Source of the DNA: Zygnema cylindricum
Taxonomy: Eukaryota > Streptophyta > Zygnematophyceae > Zygnematales > Zygnemataceae
Assembly: GCA_037447655.1 (NCBI GenBank)
Contig: JBBHKE010000899.1
Location: forward strand, 54,441-118,440
Direction: 5' to 3'
DNA: 64,000 nucleotides
The notes below the pieces were generated by a model. That model did not search any database. It had not been told where the DNA came from and saw nothing but the letters and a program-made list of their open reading frames with translations. Below, piece by piece: positions 1 through 11,153 of this stretch. How positions within the stretch are numbered: position 1 is the stretch's first letter; each line of letters starts with the position of its first letter. A program made the translations under genes and the position numbers.

Positions 1-126
1 CTTTCACAATTCTCTTGGATCCGCAAAGAGCGTGGCCAAAAAATCCAAAATCTGCACTTGAATCGAAGTGAATGGCGGGAAAATGCTAACGTCCCCTTAA
101 CACCCTCATAACGATAAAATGTCTGG

Positions 127-238
127 AAATTCTACGCACTGAAATTTTACCCACGGAAATTCTACGCACTGAAATTTTACCCACGGAAATTCTACGCACG
201 GAAATCGTACACACGGAAATTCTACGCACGGAAATTCT
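127..238. repeat. Short tandem repeat, about 16-nt unit
   Basis: Six to seven imperfect copies of a unit like GGAAATTCTACGCAC alternate with GAAATTTTACCCAC. Related words (CGCACTGAAAATTCACC) recur near 5914 and 6135, so the unit belongs to a dispersed repeat. No gene is seen in 1-1500 apart from this array, a CT-rich tract at about 1240-1370, and two similar copies of an ACACCACAGGACTAAAT-like word near 1390 and 1470. Confidence 0.8.
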
Positions 239-1531
239 GCCGGATGGATTCTTGAATCCATCGTGGCGTCAAAAGAGCACTGATTCTCTGCTTCTGGATC
301 TAACCCTAATCTCCAAGAAATCTTGTACTTTCCAGGTGTGACGTGACATTTAATATCAAAATTCGAAAACTAACCATACTTGTCATTTTCATGCCGTTTC
401 GTTCGAGTCGTCCGTACTCTGTAGCCATGGATTCTCCCTCCGTCTTGCGCCTAAATCTCTCGATTTTTTCACCGTCTCTTTCTCTTTTTTTCCACGAGGT
501 TTCCAAGTGTTTACTACATTTCAAATACAACGTATTTCATGTATCCCAAGAGTTCCTGTCAGTATCAGCTGATAAAGTCACAGCTTCAAGAATCAGCAAA
601 TTTTAGGGTTTTAAGCTGTGGATAATACTCTTAACGGAAAGCGACATCTGCTGGACTTCATCTTTTCCAATGGTATTCATTTTTTTCATTTTTTGAAGAC
701 TATGAAGGACTTTATATACTAAGGTAGTTGATAAGCGACAGGATGTGAGCAAGTCATTCACTTGTCACTGTTCAGATCTTTGATAATGGAAATGTAAAGA
801 TTAAATACGATGTAAAAAATATATATTTTATAGAATCTTATTGGCTTTTCCGTCATCATACACCTTAAGACAGTTTCTTGCCGCATTTTGCAGTGCAAAT
901 TTTCTGCAAGAATGTTGTTTTTGATGTTTTTTGGTTATGTAAGATGTCCAAGGAAGGAATTTAAAATGTAACAGAAGATCTTTTCTGTATGATAACCTGT
1001 CAGAATACACTCATATATCAAATTGGAGATAATCTTTTAATTTTTTGCCTACCTGTATATGTCGAAGAAGATAATTTAATTAGCCTAATTTCAATATCTG
1101 TAATCTCAAAAAGTTTGCAAATGCTGTATGTACAATTTTCTTTTTTCTTAATCAGTACTAGTTTCAAAAAAGAGCGTCTCTGAATTGTTGTCAACAACAA
1201 TAATTGCAATCACAACAGCGTTCTAATAATACACATCTCCCTCCCCTCCGCACATCGCCCCTCCCTCCCTCTCCCTCTCTCTCTTCCTCTCTCTCTCTCT
1301 CTCCCTTCCCACAGCCCCCCTATCTATCCCGGTTCCCCCTCGCCTCCCCTTCCCTCCCCTCCTCTCCCCTCGGCATTAATAATTTGATCACCACAGGACT
1401 AAATTAATAACAGTTTCAGTCATTTCATGTGAAACCAACTTTCCTGGTTGCTAGTAATTTTAACACCACAGGACTAAATCACGTTTAGCTGCTCAATTTT
1501 TTCAGTTAAGCCTCTTATTCCATTTTTAGTT

Positions 1532-3964
1532 ATGGATCCTTGTGTATCTCGAATAATAGAGTTCTTCACTTGGCAACGTGGTTACACCAGTGACGTCGGC
1601 TGTGATCCTTGTGGAGTTTACACGACTGGAGGTCGAATTTGTGGCCTTCATAACTGCCGTCGACCATTAAGGACCATTTTTCTCCATGGTTTGACTGGCA
1701 AGACTTGTCAATTGCAAATGCATAAACCACTTTTGAGCACAATCAAAGACCTAAAGCTGTGTATCAAAGCAAGGATGGGAATTCCTGTACAACACCAACG
1801 GCTTCTTTTTGGAAACAAGGAACTCGATAAAGACTGGGGAGTCTTAAGCGGTTTTGGTATCGAGGACAAGTCAACGGTCATCTTAGTGGCAAGGTAATAA
1901 CTTTTTTTTTGGGAATTGCTGTTTTCCGAGGACCTCTTCATAAGGCATTTTCATGTATTAATAAGTTTTTCTAGTTGCCGATTTCCAGTGCTTGTAAGTT
2001 TATGTGTCAATATTCAGTTAGTCATAGGTGCTAGAAATTATTTGCTTTCTTTTTAAGTGGGAACCAAATGTTGATTGCACTAGGTTATACTTTTTGTTTT
2101 GGACACGATTAGAATCAATGCCCTACCTGCTATTTTTGTGTCAAGCAAGAATGTTATTTCTCAAGGGAGTGAGAGGGGGAGAGGGAAAGAGGGAGGGGGA
2201 CCCTTGAGTCTCCAGTCAAGACTGGGAGCTCCAATTTATAGGCGACATGCAATTGCAGCTCTATTCTGGTTCATTATCGAGGCACCGGTCTTAACTTATT
2301 TAAGGAAGTGTACATTCACTCTTTTTTTGAAGCATCTATTAAGTCACTGTAGATGACACATAGTGAAATCTTAAGAGTAGTTTTTGAAAGGATAGGATTA
2401 CTCTATATTGACAAGCATGCTTACTTTTTTCAGGTGTTGCTGTTCAAGAATCTGTAATGGAAGTCATTCATGGACACAAACAAATTTGTAAATCGCTATT
2501 TAATAACACTGATTTGGTGCTGGTTTTTTTTGCCCCGGACCATAAAATATTGTTAATAATGCTAATTGTTTTTTTGTTAACGTCAATTTGGTAGGCGGTT
2601 ATGAATCATTCACATTTCTTGACTTGAATCAGAATTAATAACACCAAAAAAACCCCTCCTTTACTCTAATAACAATTCACGATGCCAAACTGGACGGCAC
2701 ACCGTGAATCGCTTTTAGTGTTAATGTATTTTTTCCGACTTAAAACATCCTTTCTCTGTGCACACTTGTTGGATTTTCAATCCGACAGTTCCGATTGAAC
2801 AACAAGGTTCTCACCTTCCGATTGGTGGTCTCCAACCATAAACTGGACATGTGTGCACAGAGAAACGATGTTTTAAGTCGGAAAAAAACACATTAACACT
2901 AAGCGATTCACGGTGTACTTCAGTTGCCATTGATGCATTCTCACATTCTACTTGATTTGCAAACCTTCACGAGGGTCAATAACCACGGATCTTAACGGTT
3001 CCCCTATGGAGAATGGTCGAAAACAGATGGGTGTGTGCACCATGATTTCTATGAAGCTCCATGATTCCATTGTCGCCTTAGAAGACAAGTTTGATGTTGT
3101 TTGGAATTGTTGTTTGACCACAGGCCAATACTCAACCAACTTCAACATCCCACTCGCTCTCTTTCTCGCTTTCGCCTCTGATATGCTCCCTCTCTCTCTC
3201 TCCTCTCTCTCTCTCTCCCTCCCTCCCTCCCTCTCTCTCTCCCTCCTTCCCTCCCTCTCTCTCTCTCTGGTCCTCTCTTCCTGGCCTTCCTCTTCCTTAA
3301 TTTCTCTCCTTCCCATCTCTGTATCTCCTCTTCGTCTCTCCTTCCTTTTTCTTTGTAATTATTCCATGGATTACTGATTTCCTTTCTGTGCTGTAAAGAT
3401 ATGCCAATACATTAATAATTTTTGTTTAAGTTTACTTTCTGCGTTAGTTTACTTTCTGCGTAAGTTTACTTTCTGTGTGAATTTACTTTTTGTGTAAGTT
3501 TACTTTCTGCGTAAATTTACTTTCTGAGTAAATTTACTTTCTGTGGAAGTTTACTTTCAGTGTAAATTTACTTTCTGTGTACATTGACTTTCTTTGTAAA
3601 TTTACTTTTTGTGTAAGTTTACTTTCTGTGTAAAATTTACTTTTTGCGTTAATTTTCTGCATAAATGTTACAGACTCCCTGGCGGTTCCGTGCAGAGGCC
3701 TTCTTTGGCCAGTAAGAGATATACCGGAAACGAGGCTGGTATTATTATGTATACTAATGAACCAGACTGTATAACCGGAGATTCATCTTCTGGAGTATTA
3801 AGGGGTCGTATGTCGTGTGGCCATTCCGTTGAACCGGGAAGTCTTTTACGATATGGAATATCTCAGATGGAGGAGGGCAATTTTGTTCTTCTTTGTCCAG
3901 CGATTGTGACTGAACGACCTCTCACAATGTGTAGGAAGGAGTGGGTTTATCCTGAGTTTCGCAA
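1532..3964 (+). CDS. Ubiquitin-like domain protein with C-terminal zinc-type module, 3' incomplete
   Basis: Two exons are supported: 1532-1893 and 3674-3964. The first ends in phase 2 (AG|GTAATA) and the second begins after TTACAG, giving Arg at the junction and the run VAR-LPGGS. Residues about 49-121 form a ubiquitin-like fold, with an LTGKT hairpin, a QQRLLFGNKEL-like core (seen as HQRLLFGNKEL) and an STVILVAR end. Exon 2 carries MSCGHSVEPGSL, then CPA and CRKEWVYPEF, a Cys/His arrangement like the region after the ubiquitin-like domain in some RBR-type or related ubiquitin-pathway proteins (recalled family resemblance, not searched). Exon 2 ends at a good donor (AA|GTAAGT), so more exons are expected, but none is recognisable before 6.8 kb, where MITEs fill the DNA. 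The ATG lies 2 nt after an acceptor-like TTTTTAG, so a 5' exon is possible. It may be a truncated gene. Confidence 0.65.
2700..2915. mobile_element. MITE family A, copy 1
   Basis: A 216-bp hairpin element whose ends read CACCGTGAATCGCTTTTAGT and its inverse. The inverted arms are about 65 bp and include GACTTAAAACATC and TCTGTGCACAC. A TA follows the right end; the left flank is CA. It lies in the intron of the ubiquitin-like gene. The core (GAGACC..CAATCGGAAGGTGAGAA, here on the minus strand) recurs in the other family A copies. Confidence 0.85.
3185..3290 (+). repeat. CT/CCT-rich low-complexity tract
   Basis: A nearly pure pyrimidine run in the intron of the ubiquitin-like gene. Reading frames through it give only Ser/Leu/Pro or Arg/Glu repeats and are not counted as genes. 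Confidence 0.85.
3427..3655 (+). repeat. Minisatellite, 17-nt unit, in intron of ubiquitin-like gene
   Basis: About 13 imperfect copies of GTAAGTTTACTTTCTGC/T end about 20 nt before the exon-2 acceptor at 3673. Many copies contain GTAAGT or GTAAAT, which look like 5' splice donors, followed by a pyrimidine stretch. Confidence 0.9.
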
Positions 3965-4084
3965 GTAAGTAAGAGTAACTTTTTTTGGAAAGCTCGTTGA
4001 TTGTATTTTGTATCAATGGTAGAAGTATTTGAAGTTGTTGTTAACTGGTTTTTATCTCCTGCCCATTGCTGTTGCATTCAACTA

Positions 4085-4288
4085 CTCTGCCCATCATTAT
4101 TAGAATCATTCACTCTAACTCGAGACTCGAGTGGGTGTTTTTTGTCCCAAAAACATAATTAGTGTTGATAGCAATATTTAGTTAAGTGGCCCATACTGAG
4201 CTCCTGGCGAAACATAATTTAAGTGTAGCTAATTATAGTTAAGTGCTAACCCTAAATAATTTAATAACTCTAATAGTAATGGGTGTGG
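4085..4288. mobile_element. MITE family B, copy 1
   Basis: A 204-bp element with ends CTCTGCCCATCATTATTAGA and its inverse TCTAATAGTAATGGGTGTGG. It is flanked by TA on both sides (4083-4084 and 4289-4290). Its interior resembles the copy at 24688-24881. Confidence 0.75.
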
Positions 4289-4302
4289 TACTGCTCTCGG
4301 TA

Positions 4303-5061
4303 GTGTTGGGTATCGAGGACCATTTGCCGATATTCGATATATATCAAATTTCAGGTACCCGATAATCGATATATCGAAAATAAAAATATCGCCGATGTAT
4401 CGCCAATATATCGTATCGCCAATATATCGAAGCATAAAAAAAAAGAAAAAAAAATGACAGGTCACCAAAGTCACGTGCCTTCGGACAAAGTGACCGTAAA
4501 ATCTTTGCCGAAATGAAATACGGTTTTGAAAGTCAGCAGAGTGAAGGAGATCTTTGTTGTACATTGACGCGCTACACTTAGAAGTACACGCACATAATAC
4601 GCAAGTACGGATTTCCATAGGAAAATGGTAGGTTTTCAAATCTTTGACGATTTTAGAGATTGATCTTCAACTTACAAGGAAGTGAGGAACCACTCAAATC
4701 AAAACAAGTATGTAAAAACTTGTTTACAGGCGTTACGCGATGTAACCAAGGCCTCTGTATTACATAATTTTGGTTGTCCGTACTATTACAGAATTGGTTT
4801 TTTTTTGTCAGTTACATTTTGCAGCGTCTACCTTTAAGTCACAGAACGAAAATCACATCGTATGTGGCGTATCAGACAATGTGTGTTTTTCGCTAAAATA
4901 ACATATCACAAAAAAATACAAATTATTAAATTTAAAGAATACTATATATCGTGATAATTTATGTTGGTCTCGGTACTATTTATCAAGGATTCTGCTAGAT
5001 CGATATTCGATATATCGAATATCGAAATAATTGCGATATGAATTTACCCGATATCCAACAC
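4303..5061. mobile_element. Non-autonomous DNA element family D, copy 1
   Basis: A 759-bp element with terminal inverted repeats GTGTTGGGTATCG and CGATATCCAACAC, flanked by TA. It holds many ATATCGATAT-type palindromes near both ends and a central block that recurs inverted at 30338-31114 (for example the words around GTAAAAACTTGTTTACA). The only long frame (minus, 4229-4639) shows no transposase motif. The TIR also resembles some hAT ends, but the flanks show TA and not an 8-bp duplication. Confidence 0.75.
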
Positions 5062-5063
5062 TA

Positions 5064-5262
5064 CACCGTGAATCGTTATTAGCCTTATGTACGCTATATC
5101 GGCACCCCAAAATTTTGACATTGATACCTTAAACATAGTAAATTACCCTATTTAAGGACGTGGACCATAGTCTGCCACGTCTCCTGGCACTAAATTAGAA
5201 TGAATGACGCTAATTTTTTCTTTACACTAATAATTTCTACACGCTAATAACGATTCAAGGTG
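5064..5262. mobile_element. MITE family E, TA-flanked, abutting the 759-bp element
   Basis: The ends read CACCGTGAATCGTTATTAG and CTAATAACGATTCAAGGTG. The TA at 5062-5063 is shared with the end of the neighbouring element. The interior has no coding potential and does not match family A or B closely. Confidence 0.75.
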
Positions 5263-6474
5263 TAGCAGTAAGAAAGATCGATTATAGTACAAAATGCAAA
5301 AAGCGCATATTAACAGAACGGAATAACGGTCCGAGGATGGAACTTTTTTACGCCCTAAATTACGTCATAGACTCTCAGAACTCACAACCACTTGATTTCT
5401 TGACTCCGATTCAAATCTTACGTCCTACAACGCCACGTGTTGCATGATGCACTGTAGCTTGTTATGTCAATTTGATTATGCAGTTTACTTGATTTGAAGA
5501 AATATCAATCATTTGACAGCCAATCACACTACCCTTTGTCGACCCCCACTTGTACGGATCAATAATATTTTTAAACTCTTTAAAACCTTAGGGATTGTCA
5601 GCCCTTTTTTTGTCGTTTTTACCCAAGCCTTAAAATCTCTCGACAAGACAAGATCTTGCCGACACATAATGACATCTATCTATCCACACTAAATAATGCC
5701 CGCATTAGCACGTTTACTACCTGATTGCTAATGTTAACCGTACCGTCAGATATTTACGACTCGACACGGCTCATTTCGTACATAGCTGACGTCATAACTA
5801 TACGAACATTTGACGCACTAACCACAAGATTCGTCCGTACTGTCAGATCGACGACATAACAGGATCCATTGCTTCACATGATGACGTCATTACCAAGCTA
5901 AATTTTTCCACGCACTAAAAATTCACCGCACGAAATGTTTAGTTTTAGTGTTTTACAGAAACTGTCAAATTTCTCGACAAGATATAATGTCCGATTTGCA
6001 TAAATGATGACGTCATAACTTACAAAAAGCGTACGACGCACTAACCACTCGATTGTTCCTTTGCTGCCATGTCACGACAAAACAAGGTCCATCCGTATAA
6101 GTGACGACGCAATAAATACAGAAAACTTTTGGACGCACTGAAAATTCACCGCACGATTCTTTCACATTCCGTACACGAAACGACACAGAAAACGACAAAA
6201 TAAACCGACCAACCAAAAAAAGCATTCCGACAGCGCGACGCACTATTTCATCAAGTCGATTCCGTACATAGAAATTCGAACACAAGCTATTCCGTACAAA
6301 ATTGTCCGTACAAATCGCATCGATCGAACCGATCCGTACAAATTGATTCGTACGAAGTTATTGATTCCTGCACGAAACGGTCCGTACAGGACCGTTGTTT
6401 TGTCCTGTACGAAAATCCGAGAGGCTTTTTGGGATCGATTTTTTAAAAAGTACGAATGACGAGGTTGGTGAAAA
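5263..6474. other. Non-coding stretch with dispersed short repeats
   Basis: No gene is recognised. The stretch is rich in GATGACGTCAT-like palindromes, repeated GACGCACTAACCA words (near 5811 and 6031) and a CGCACT..AAATTCACCGCACGA word (near 5914 and 6135), followed by many CCGTAC words to 6420. It probably contains decayed repeat copies. Confidence 0.5.
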
Positions 6475-6820
6475 AGGGAGGGAGGGAGGGAGAGAGAGAG
6501 GGAAGGAAATATAGAGAGAAGGGAAGGGGGATAGAGGGAGAGAGAGGGAAGTCTGTCGGAAGGTGAGGAGGGAGAGGAGAGGAGGAGAGTGCAGGAGAGG
6601 GGGGGTTTAGAAGGAGAGAGGGGAGGGGAGAGGGAGTCGGCCAAAGTGGGCCGGAGCGAGAGAGGGAGAGAGGAGGGAGAGAGAGAGAGAGGGAGAGAAG
6701 GAGAGAGGGAGAGAAGGAGAGAGGGAGAGAGGGGGAGACAGAAGGTGAAGGAAAAAAAAAGGGAGACAGAGTGGAGACGGAGAGAGAAGTACGGACAGGG
6801 GAGGGAGGGAGGGAGGGAGA
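6475..6820 (+). repeat. GA-rich purine tract in 5' leader of LRRNT gene
   Basis: About 345 nt of GGGAGAGAG-type sequence, almost pure purine on the plus strand, ends directly at the ATG at 6821. Long frames through it on both strands are low-complexity artefacts. Confidence 0.85.
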
Positions 6821-7570
6821 ATGTCCATTTTTTGTCCACGTGGCACATTGCCTCGCGTCCTACTTCCACGTGTCAAATTCCTGCCACGTGGCAGACGTCG
6901 AGTTGCTGACGTGTCCTTCCCTTGGACCGTACTGGCGGTGCTGGGCGTGACAGCTGTCACGTGCGCATGGGGGGCGAATCTGCTTCCGGAAGAAGGTATT
7001 TTTCTTTTTTTTTTTTAACTTGTTTTTATATTTGTTTCCTATATATATATATATATTTTTGTTTTGTTTTTTTTTTTTTTGAAAAGAAGAAGACGGGGAG
7101 ATCAAACACAAAACCCTTTTTCAAAACAAAAAAAAAAGAAAAAAAAAAGAAGAAGAATGCAGGTGGGAATTTTTAATTAGTGGGTATAAATGGGGGGTTT
7201 TGCTTTTATCTTCTAAGGGGTTTAAAAAAATTCGGATTTGAAGGGAAAAAAAAAAAAGAAAAGAAATGAAGGGGAATTTTGAAGTTTAGTTTTGGGTATA
7301 ATGGGGGTAGAATGAAGGGGTTTTTTCATTTGGGTTTTGATGTGTGTAAATGTATACATTTATATAATACATACATATATACTCTCTCCTCCCCCTCCCT
7401 CTCTCCGCCCCCCCTTCTAACACCTCCTCCTCCCCCTCGTCCTCCTCAGAGACTCTCCTCCTCTCACTCAAGGATAAATCCACACTAAATTTGGTGTCGT
7501 GGAGACCCGGAGCCGATTGTCGTGACTGGGACGGAGTCGAGTGTGACATCACCGGCCACGTGGTTTCCAT
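6821..7570 (+). CDS. N-terminal exons of LRR receptor-type protein (signal peptide + LRRNT cap)
   Basis: Exon 1 is 6821-6995 (58 codons plus one base; donor GAAG|GTATTT). Exon 2 begins at 7450 after CCTCCTCAG, completing a Glu codon. Residues about 30-52 are a hydrophobic signal segment (VLAVLGVTAVTC), then NLLPEEE. Residues 60-99 match the plant LRRNT_2 cap: LLLSLKD, a VSW motif, and DCRDWDGVECDITGHV with the two conserved Cys. In plants this cap precedes the LRRs of receptor-like kinases and receptor-like proteins at the cell surface. No LRR exon is seen downstream. The exon-2 end is uncertain; AT|GTACCG at 7570 is the only donor I could place before the stop. That phase would fit the protease exon at 9568. 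The gene could equally be truncated. Confidence 0.65.
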
Positions 7571-9567
7571 GTACCGCTCCATTTGTTTGTTTTAAGCCTT
7601 TTTTTTGTTTTTCCTTTTTTTGTTTTGTTTTGTTTTTTTTTAGTTTTTGTTTTGTTTTTTTTTTTGGTTTGTTTTGTTGTTCTGGATAATTTTGTGTGTT
7701 TTTTTTGGTTCTTTTTATTTTTTTTAACATTTTTTTTTTGTTTTCAATAATGGTCTATTCAGAGAATATTACTCGTGCGTCTAGATTAAAAAGAAAAAAG
7801 TAATTTTTTTGCTTAAGGAAATTCTAAAGCAATAACAAAATCTGTTTGCCAGATTGTCGAGAAATTTCTCGCACGGACTGTGGATTGTTATTAGAGTTTA
7901 TAACTCTTTATTGGTGCTCCTAAATTCTAGCTTTTGAACTAAAATTTGTATTGAAAATCCAAAGTGTTTTTTTTATTGACGTTATTTGATTAAATGGAAA
8001 AGCGGTTTAAAGTGTTTCAAAAGTGATTTGTGAAGAATTCTAAAACGTTTTAAAAAATGGTTTAAAACGCTTAGTTCAATGCTGGATTACGATTAATAAC
8101 AATAATATAAACCCCACATCAATAATTTATTAGTCTATTAACGATTCATGGTTTACTGTACTTTTGAAGTTGTGATATCTATATGTTACCAAATATAGTG
8201 GAAAAGAAGAGTAGCTTTATTGCAAAACACGCGATGGAAAAACTCTTTGGGTACAAAGGGGAGAAAAAAGCAAAACAACATTTAAAGATTACAAGGGTTA
8301 AAGGAAAATGGGGCTAAACCTAAAATAGATTATGCAAACTAGACAACGTTATCTAAAATTCAATAAAATAGTAATAGCAACACTTTTTAAGGGAGTGGAG
8401 TACAATCGACCGAGTCTGGTTACACTAAAATCTAATTCTAATAGTATATACACTAATTTTGCATTAACACAAATAAATCTTTAACGCTAATAATAATGTG
8501 CAGAGTACTTATTTACGCTTTGACCACTCCTTAAAAAGTGTTGTTAACACAATTCCGACACATTAAGTATTAGTGCTAAGAAATAATTTTTGAGAGGACT
8601 TTTTTGGTGTTTATACTTGTGTTTCAGATCAAAATGGCGTGGACGATTGTGACTGTTAAAAGAATCGGTCTTAAAAAAACAACTGTTAGTAATGATAACG
8701 CCATTTTGTGTTCGGAGGGCAGAATAAAACGGGAATTAGTGCTATTAACACTAATAGTGATCCACGGTGTTTTTTTGAAGTTGTAATATCTACATGATAA
8801 CAAATATACTACAAAAAGGGAAGTTATTTGTAGATCAAGTTTACATATCTTTGATGAAGAAAAATTACGTAATGAATGAAAGTTTACGTAATGAATAAAC
8901 GGCCTTGTAGTGAATGAAACGATTCTCACCGTTTTTTGGGATGGAGGGATGGCATGGACAGCCGTGATGTGCTACTCAAGAGTCAAAAACTGCCTCTCTC
9001 AGGCTTACCTTTTCTGAAACAGAGGTGAGAATAAACTCAAATAGAGTGGATACACAAAAAACTTACAAAAAAACTTAAATAGAGTGGATGCGTCTTGGTG
9101 GGACAGTCATTGTTCTTGGTTTCTTGGATTCCTAATTCCACAAATTCTTCTCAAATGCATTTGGTTTCATTTTTATTATTCCAGGTTGATAAAACTGTCC
9201 AAATGGAATTCGTAGAAAATGGATTTTCTTACTTGATGCTTTCTTTCTTTTGAGTCTCAGTGCGCTTTCTTTATGTAGACCCTTTTTTTGATTTTTCATT
9301 TTGAGTCTCATAATATAACCATCCATCCATCCATAACAACCATCCATCGCCATAAATGTGGTCCACACCATTTATGAATAATGTCTATTGAAGATTTGAA
9401 GTTGGTGATTCTTTTAAAACATGAATCGGGTGTGAACGGCATCTGATAAGTGCAAATTGTACCGATGTGGACCGACACAATAATTTGGGAAACAATTCCT
9501 ACACTAATAATGGTGTTGTGGCAGTTTCCTGATGATGATGATTTCATTTTGCTCTATTATTTGGCAG
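7571..9567. other. Non-coding stretch between LRRNT exon and protease exon
   Basis: Begins with T-rich low complexity (7590-7740). A short pair of MITE-like ends occurs near 8085-8155, a fragment of an RT-element 3' end at 8212-8375, and further MITE-end words (ACTAATAGTGATCCACGGTG) near 8743. The small frame beginning MAWTIV near 8635 shows no recognisable domain. If the LRRNT and protease exons are one gene, this is an intron. Confidence 0.5.
8212..8375 (-). mobile_element. Fragment resembling the 3' end of the RT element at 55975
   Basis: About 160 bp align by eye with 55975-56140, sharing TTATTGCAAAA, GATGGAAAA and ACTACAAAAG-type blocks in the same order. On the minus strand the end reads TTTTGCAATAAAG, like a poly(A) signal. 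No coding part is attached. Confidence 0.5.
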
Positions 9568-10676
9568 GTCTCGGAAATTGTTGAGTTCTCAAAGTGACTT
9601 GAGATCCTCAACCAAAGAACCCATTAAATATCGAAGAAAATTGAAGGGTACGTCGACACGAACCACAAGCAATTTCGACTCTCCCTCGACCAAAAAGTCA
9701 ATAAACAGTAGCGGATCTAATGATAGCGATCTCAACATGACATTATGGGAAGACCGACATCATGTCACCAAAATCGTGGGCACCTTGTCGGGTCAAACCC
9801 ATGGCGGCAAATCAAAACTGAAATCGGCAACGACTGTGATACCGACAAGAAAGTACAAGCCATCGAGTATAAACAGTACCATGTCAATACGAAACGCCGT
9901 TGATCTCTCCGATTGCAACATCGGATTTCCGCCTTCCCAAGTTGTACCCGGATTTGAAGATTCCGGTTTTGTTTCGGGAGTGGTCTCTCTTAGAACGTGG
10001 AGCGATTTTGAGAATGGGTGGGTTCTTCTTTGTTCCGGCTCCCTGATCCACAGTATTTTTGTCGTCACAGCGGCTCATTGTGTTTACGATAAAGATACGG
10101 CGACTTGCGTGTGAACAAATCCACTCCAATTTCGGTTTGGGCACAGTTTAACGGTGACTTTGATTACAGATACAAAACAGTTCTCGCGACGGAAGCGATG
10201 ATTTTTACGGAATATATCGATAAGGTAAATTGGGAGGCTACGCTAAAAGATGGGAGCGATCTTGCGGTTTTGAAGCTAAAAAGAAGGATTACAGGACAGG
10301 TGTACGGATGGACTCCTCCAGTCCAAAGCTCCTCTCCGAGAGTCAATTTTGGGTACCCGGGACTAAGCCAAGACGGTACAAACCTCATTTTTGATCAAGG
10401 ATTTGTAAAATTAAACTTAGGTTGTGAAAAATTTAGTTATAATATTCTATGTGAGTCCGTTTCGGTGGAATCGGGGATGAGTGGGGGACCCCTATTTAGT
10501 GCGTATGAAAATGGATATATTTTGGGTGTACTTTCCGGGGCCGAAGTTGACGCTTGTCCCGCTTTTTATACCGGGCTTACGGGAACCTATAAGCTTGCGA
10601 CACTTGTCAACAAATTTAACTGTCGGGCCCGGAAAAAGACAAGGAAAGGCGTTGTTGTCTACACTGTATCATGTTA
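9568..10676 (+). pseudogene. Trypsin-like serine protease (S1 fold), one frameshift
   Basis: The exon starts after TTTGGCAG at 9567, in a phase needing two bases from an upstream exon. The His motif is VVTAAHC near 10072, the Asp motif SDLAVLKL near 10255, and the Ser motif GMSGGPLF near 10480, so the triad is complete. About 130 residues precede the catalytic domain: a basic Ser/Thr-rich stretch and then VVPGFEDSGF, perhaps a propeptide end. The reading frame shifts by one base near 10097-10110: the first frame stops at 10114 and the second runs from about 10100 to the TAG at 10674-10676. It is either a recent pseudogene or a sequencing error. AATAAA follows 50 nt later. Chymotrypsin-like proteases are uncommon in plants. 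No signal peptide lies in this exon, so an upstream exon is expected. Confidence 0.7.
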
Positions 10677-10724
10677 GAGGTATATAACACAATTTTTTGG
10701 TCTAGTTTAGTGTGGGTATGCCTG

Positions 10725-10730
10725 AATAAA
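10725..10730 (+). promoter_or_regulatory. Poly(A) signal of the protease gene
   Basis: AATAAA lies 49 nt after the stop codon, in AT-rich sequence. Confidence 0.5.
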
Positions 10731-10984
10731 AATGCAATTATGGAGGGGGAGCACAAATAAGTATAGAAATAGTTTATTTAATTTTTTGTACATTAATTCC
10801 ATTCTTTTTTTTATAGTTATATTTTTTTCCCACGGCATGTATGGGAAATAATCCATTGACATTGTTTCGAGTCACTTAAGGTTGTTTCTCCAATTTTTTC
10901 TCTCCTCTTTTTTTTCTCTTTTTTTTTTTTTTTTTCTTCTTTTTTATTTTTTAATGGTGATTGAATTGTATTTTGAATGGTTAG

Positions 10985-11150
10985 CAAATACTGTACACAG
11001 CCCACACCTATTAGCGTTAAGGATTGATTAATGTTAACGCGATATTAGAATATGTAATACTAATGTGCAAGGAGAAGTGGCGAATTGTAATACTCCCTTG
11101 AATAGTATTGTAAACACTATTTTATGATTTCGGGCGAAAATAGTCGACCT
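10985..11150. mobile_element. Partial family B-like MITE
   Basis: ATTAGCGTTAAGGATTGATTAATGTTAACGC and the following block correspond by eye to the interiors of the copies at 43231 and 47060. No right terminal repeat is found. Confidence 0.45.
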
Positions 11151-11153
11151 AAT

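Noticed and set aside
4229-4639. Minus-strand frame of 136 codons in the D element
   Set aside because: No transposase motif. It spans the element border, and the inverted copy at 30.9 kb does not keep it open.
6243-6960. Long Ser/Pro/Leu or Arg/Glu-rich frames near 6.2-6.9 kb
   Set aside because: They are low-complexity translations of the GA tract; only the frame from 6821 has a signal peptide and a splice-consistent partner.
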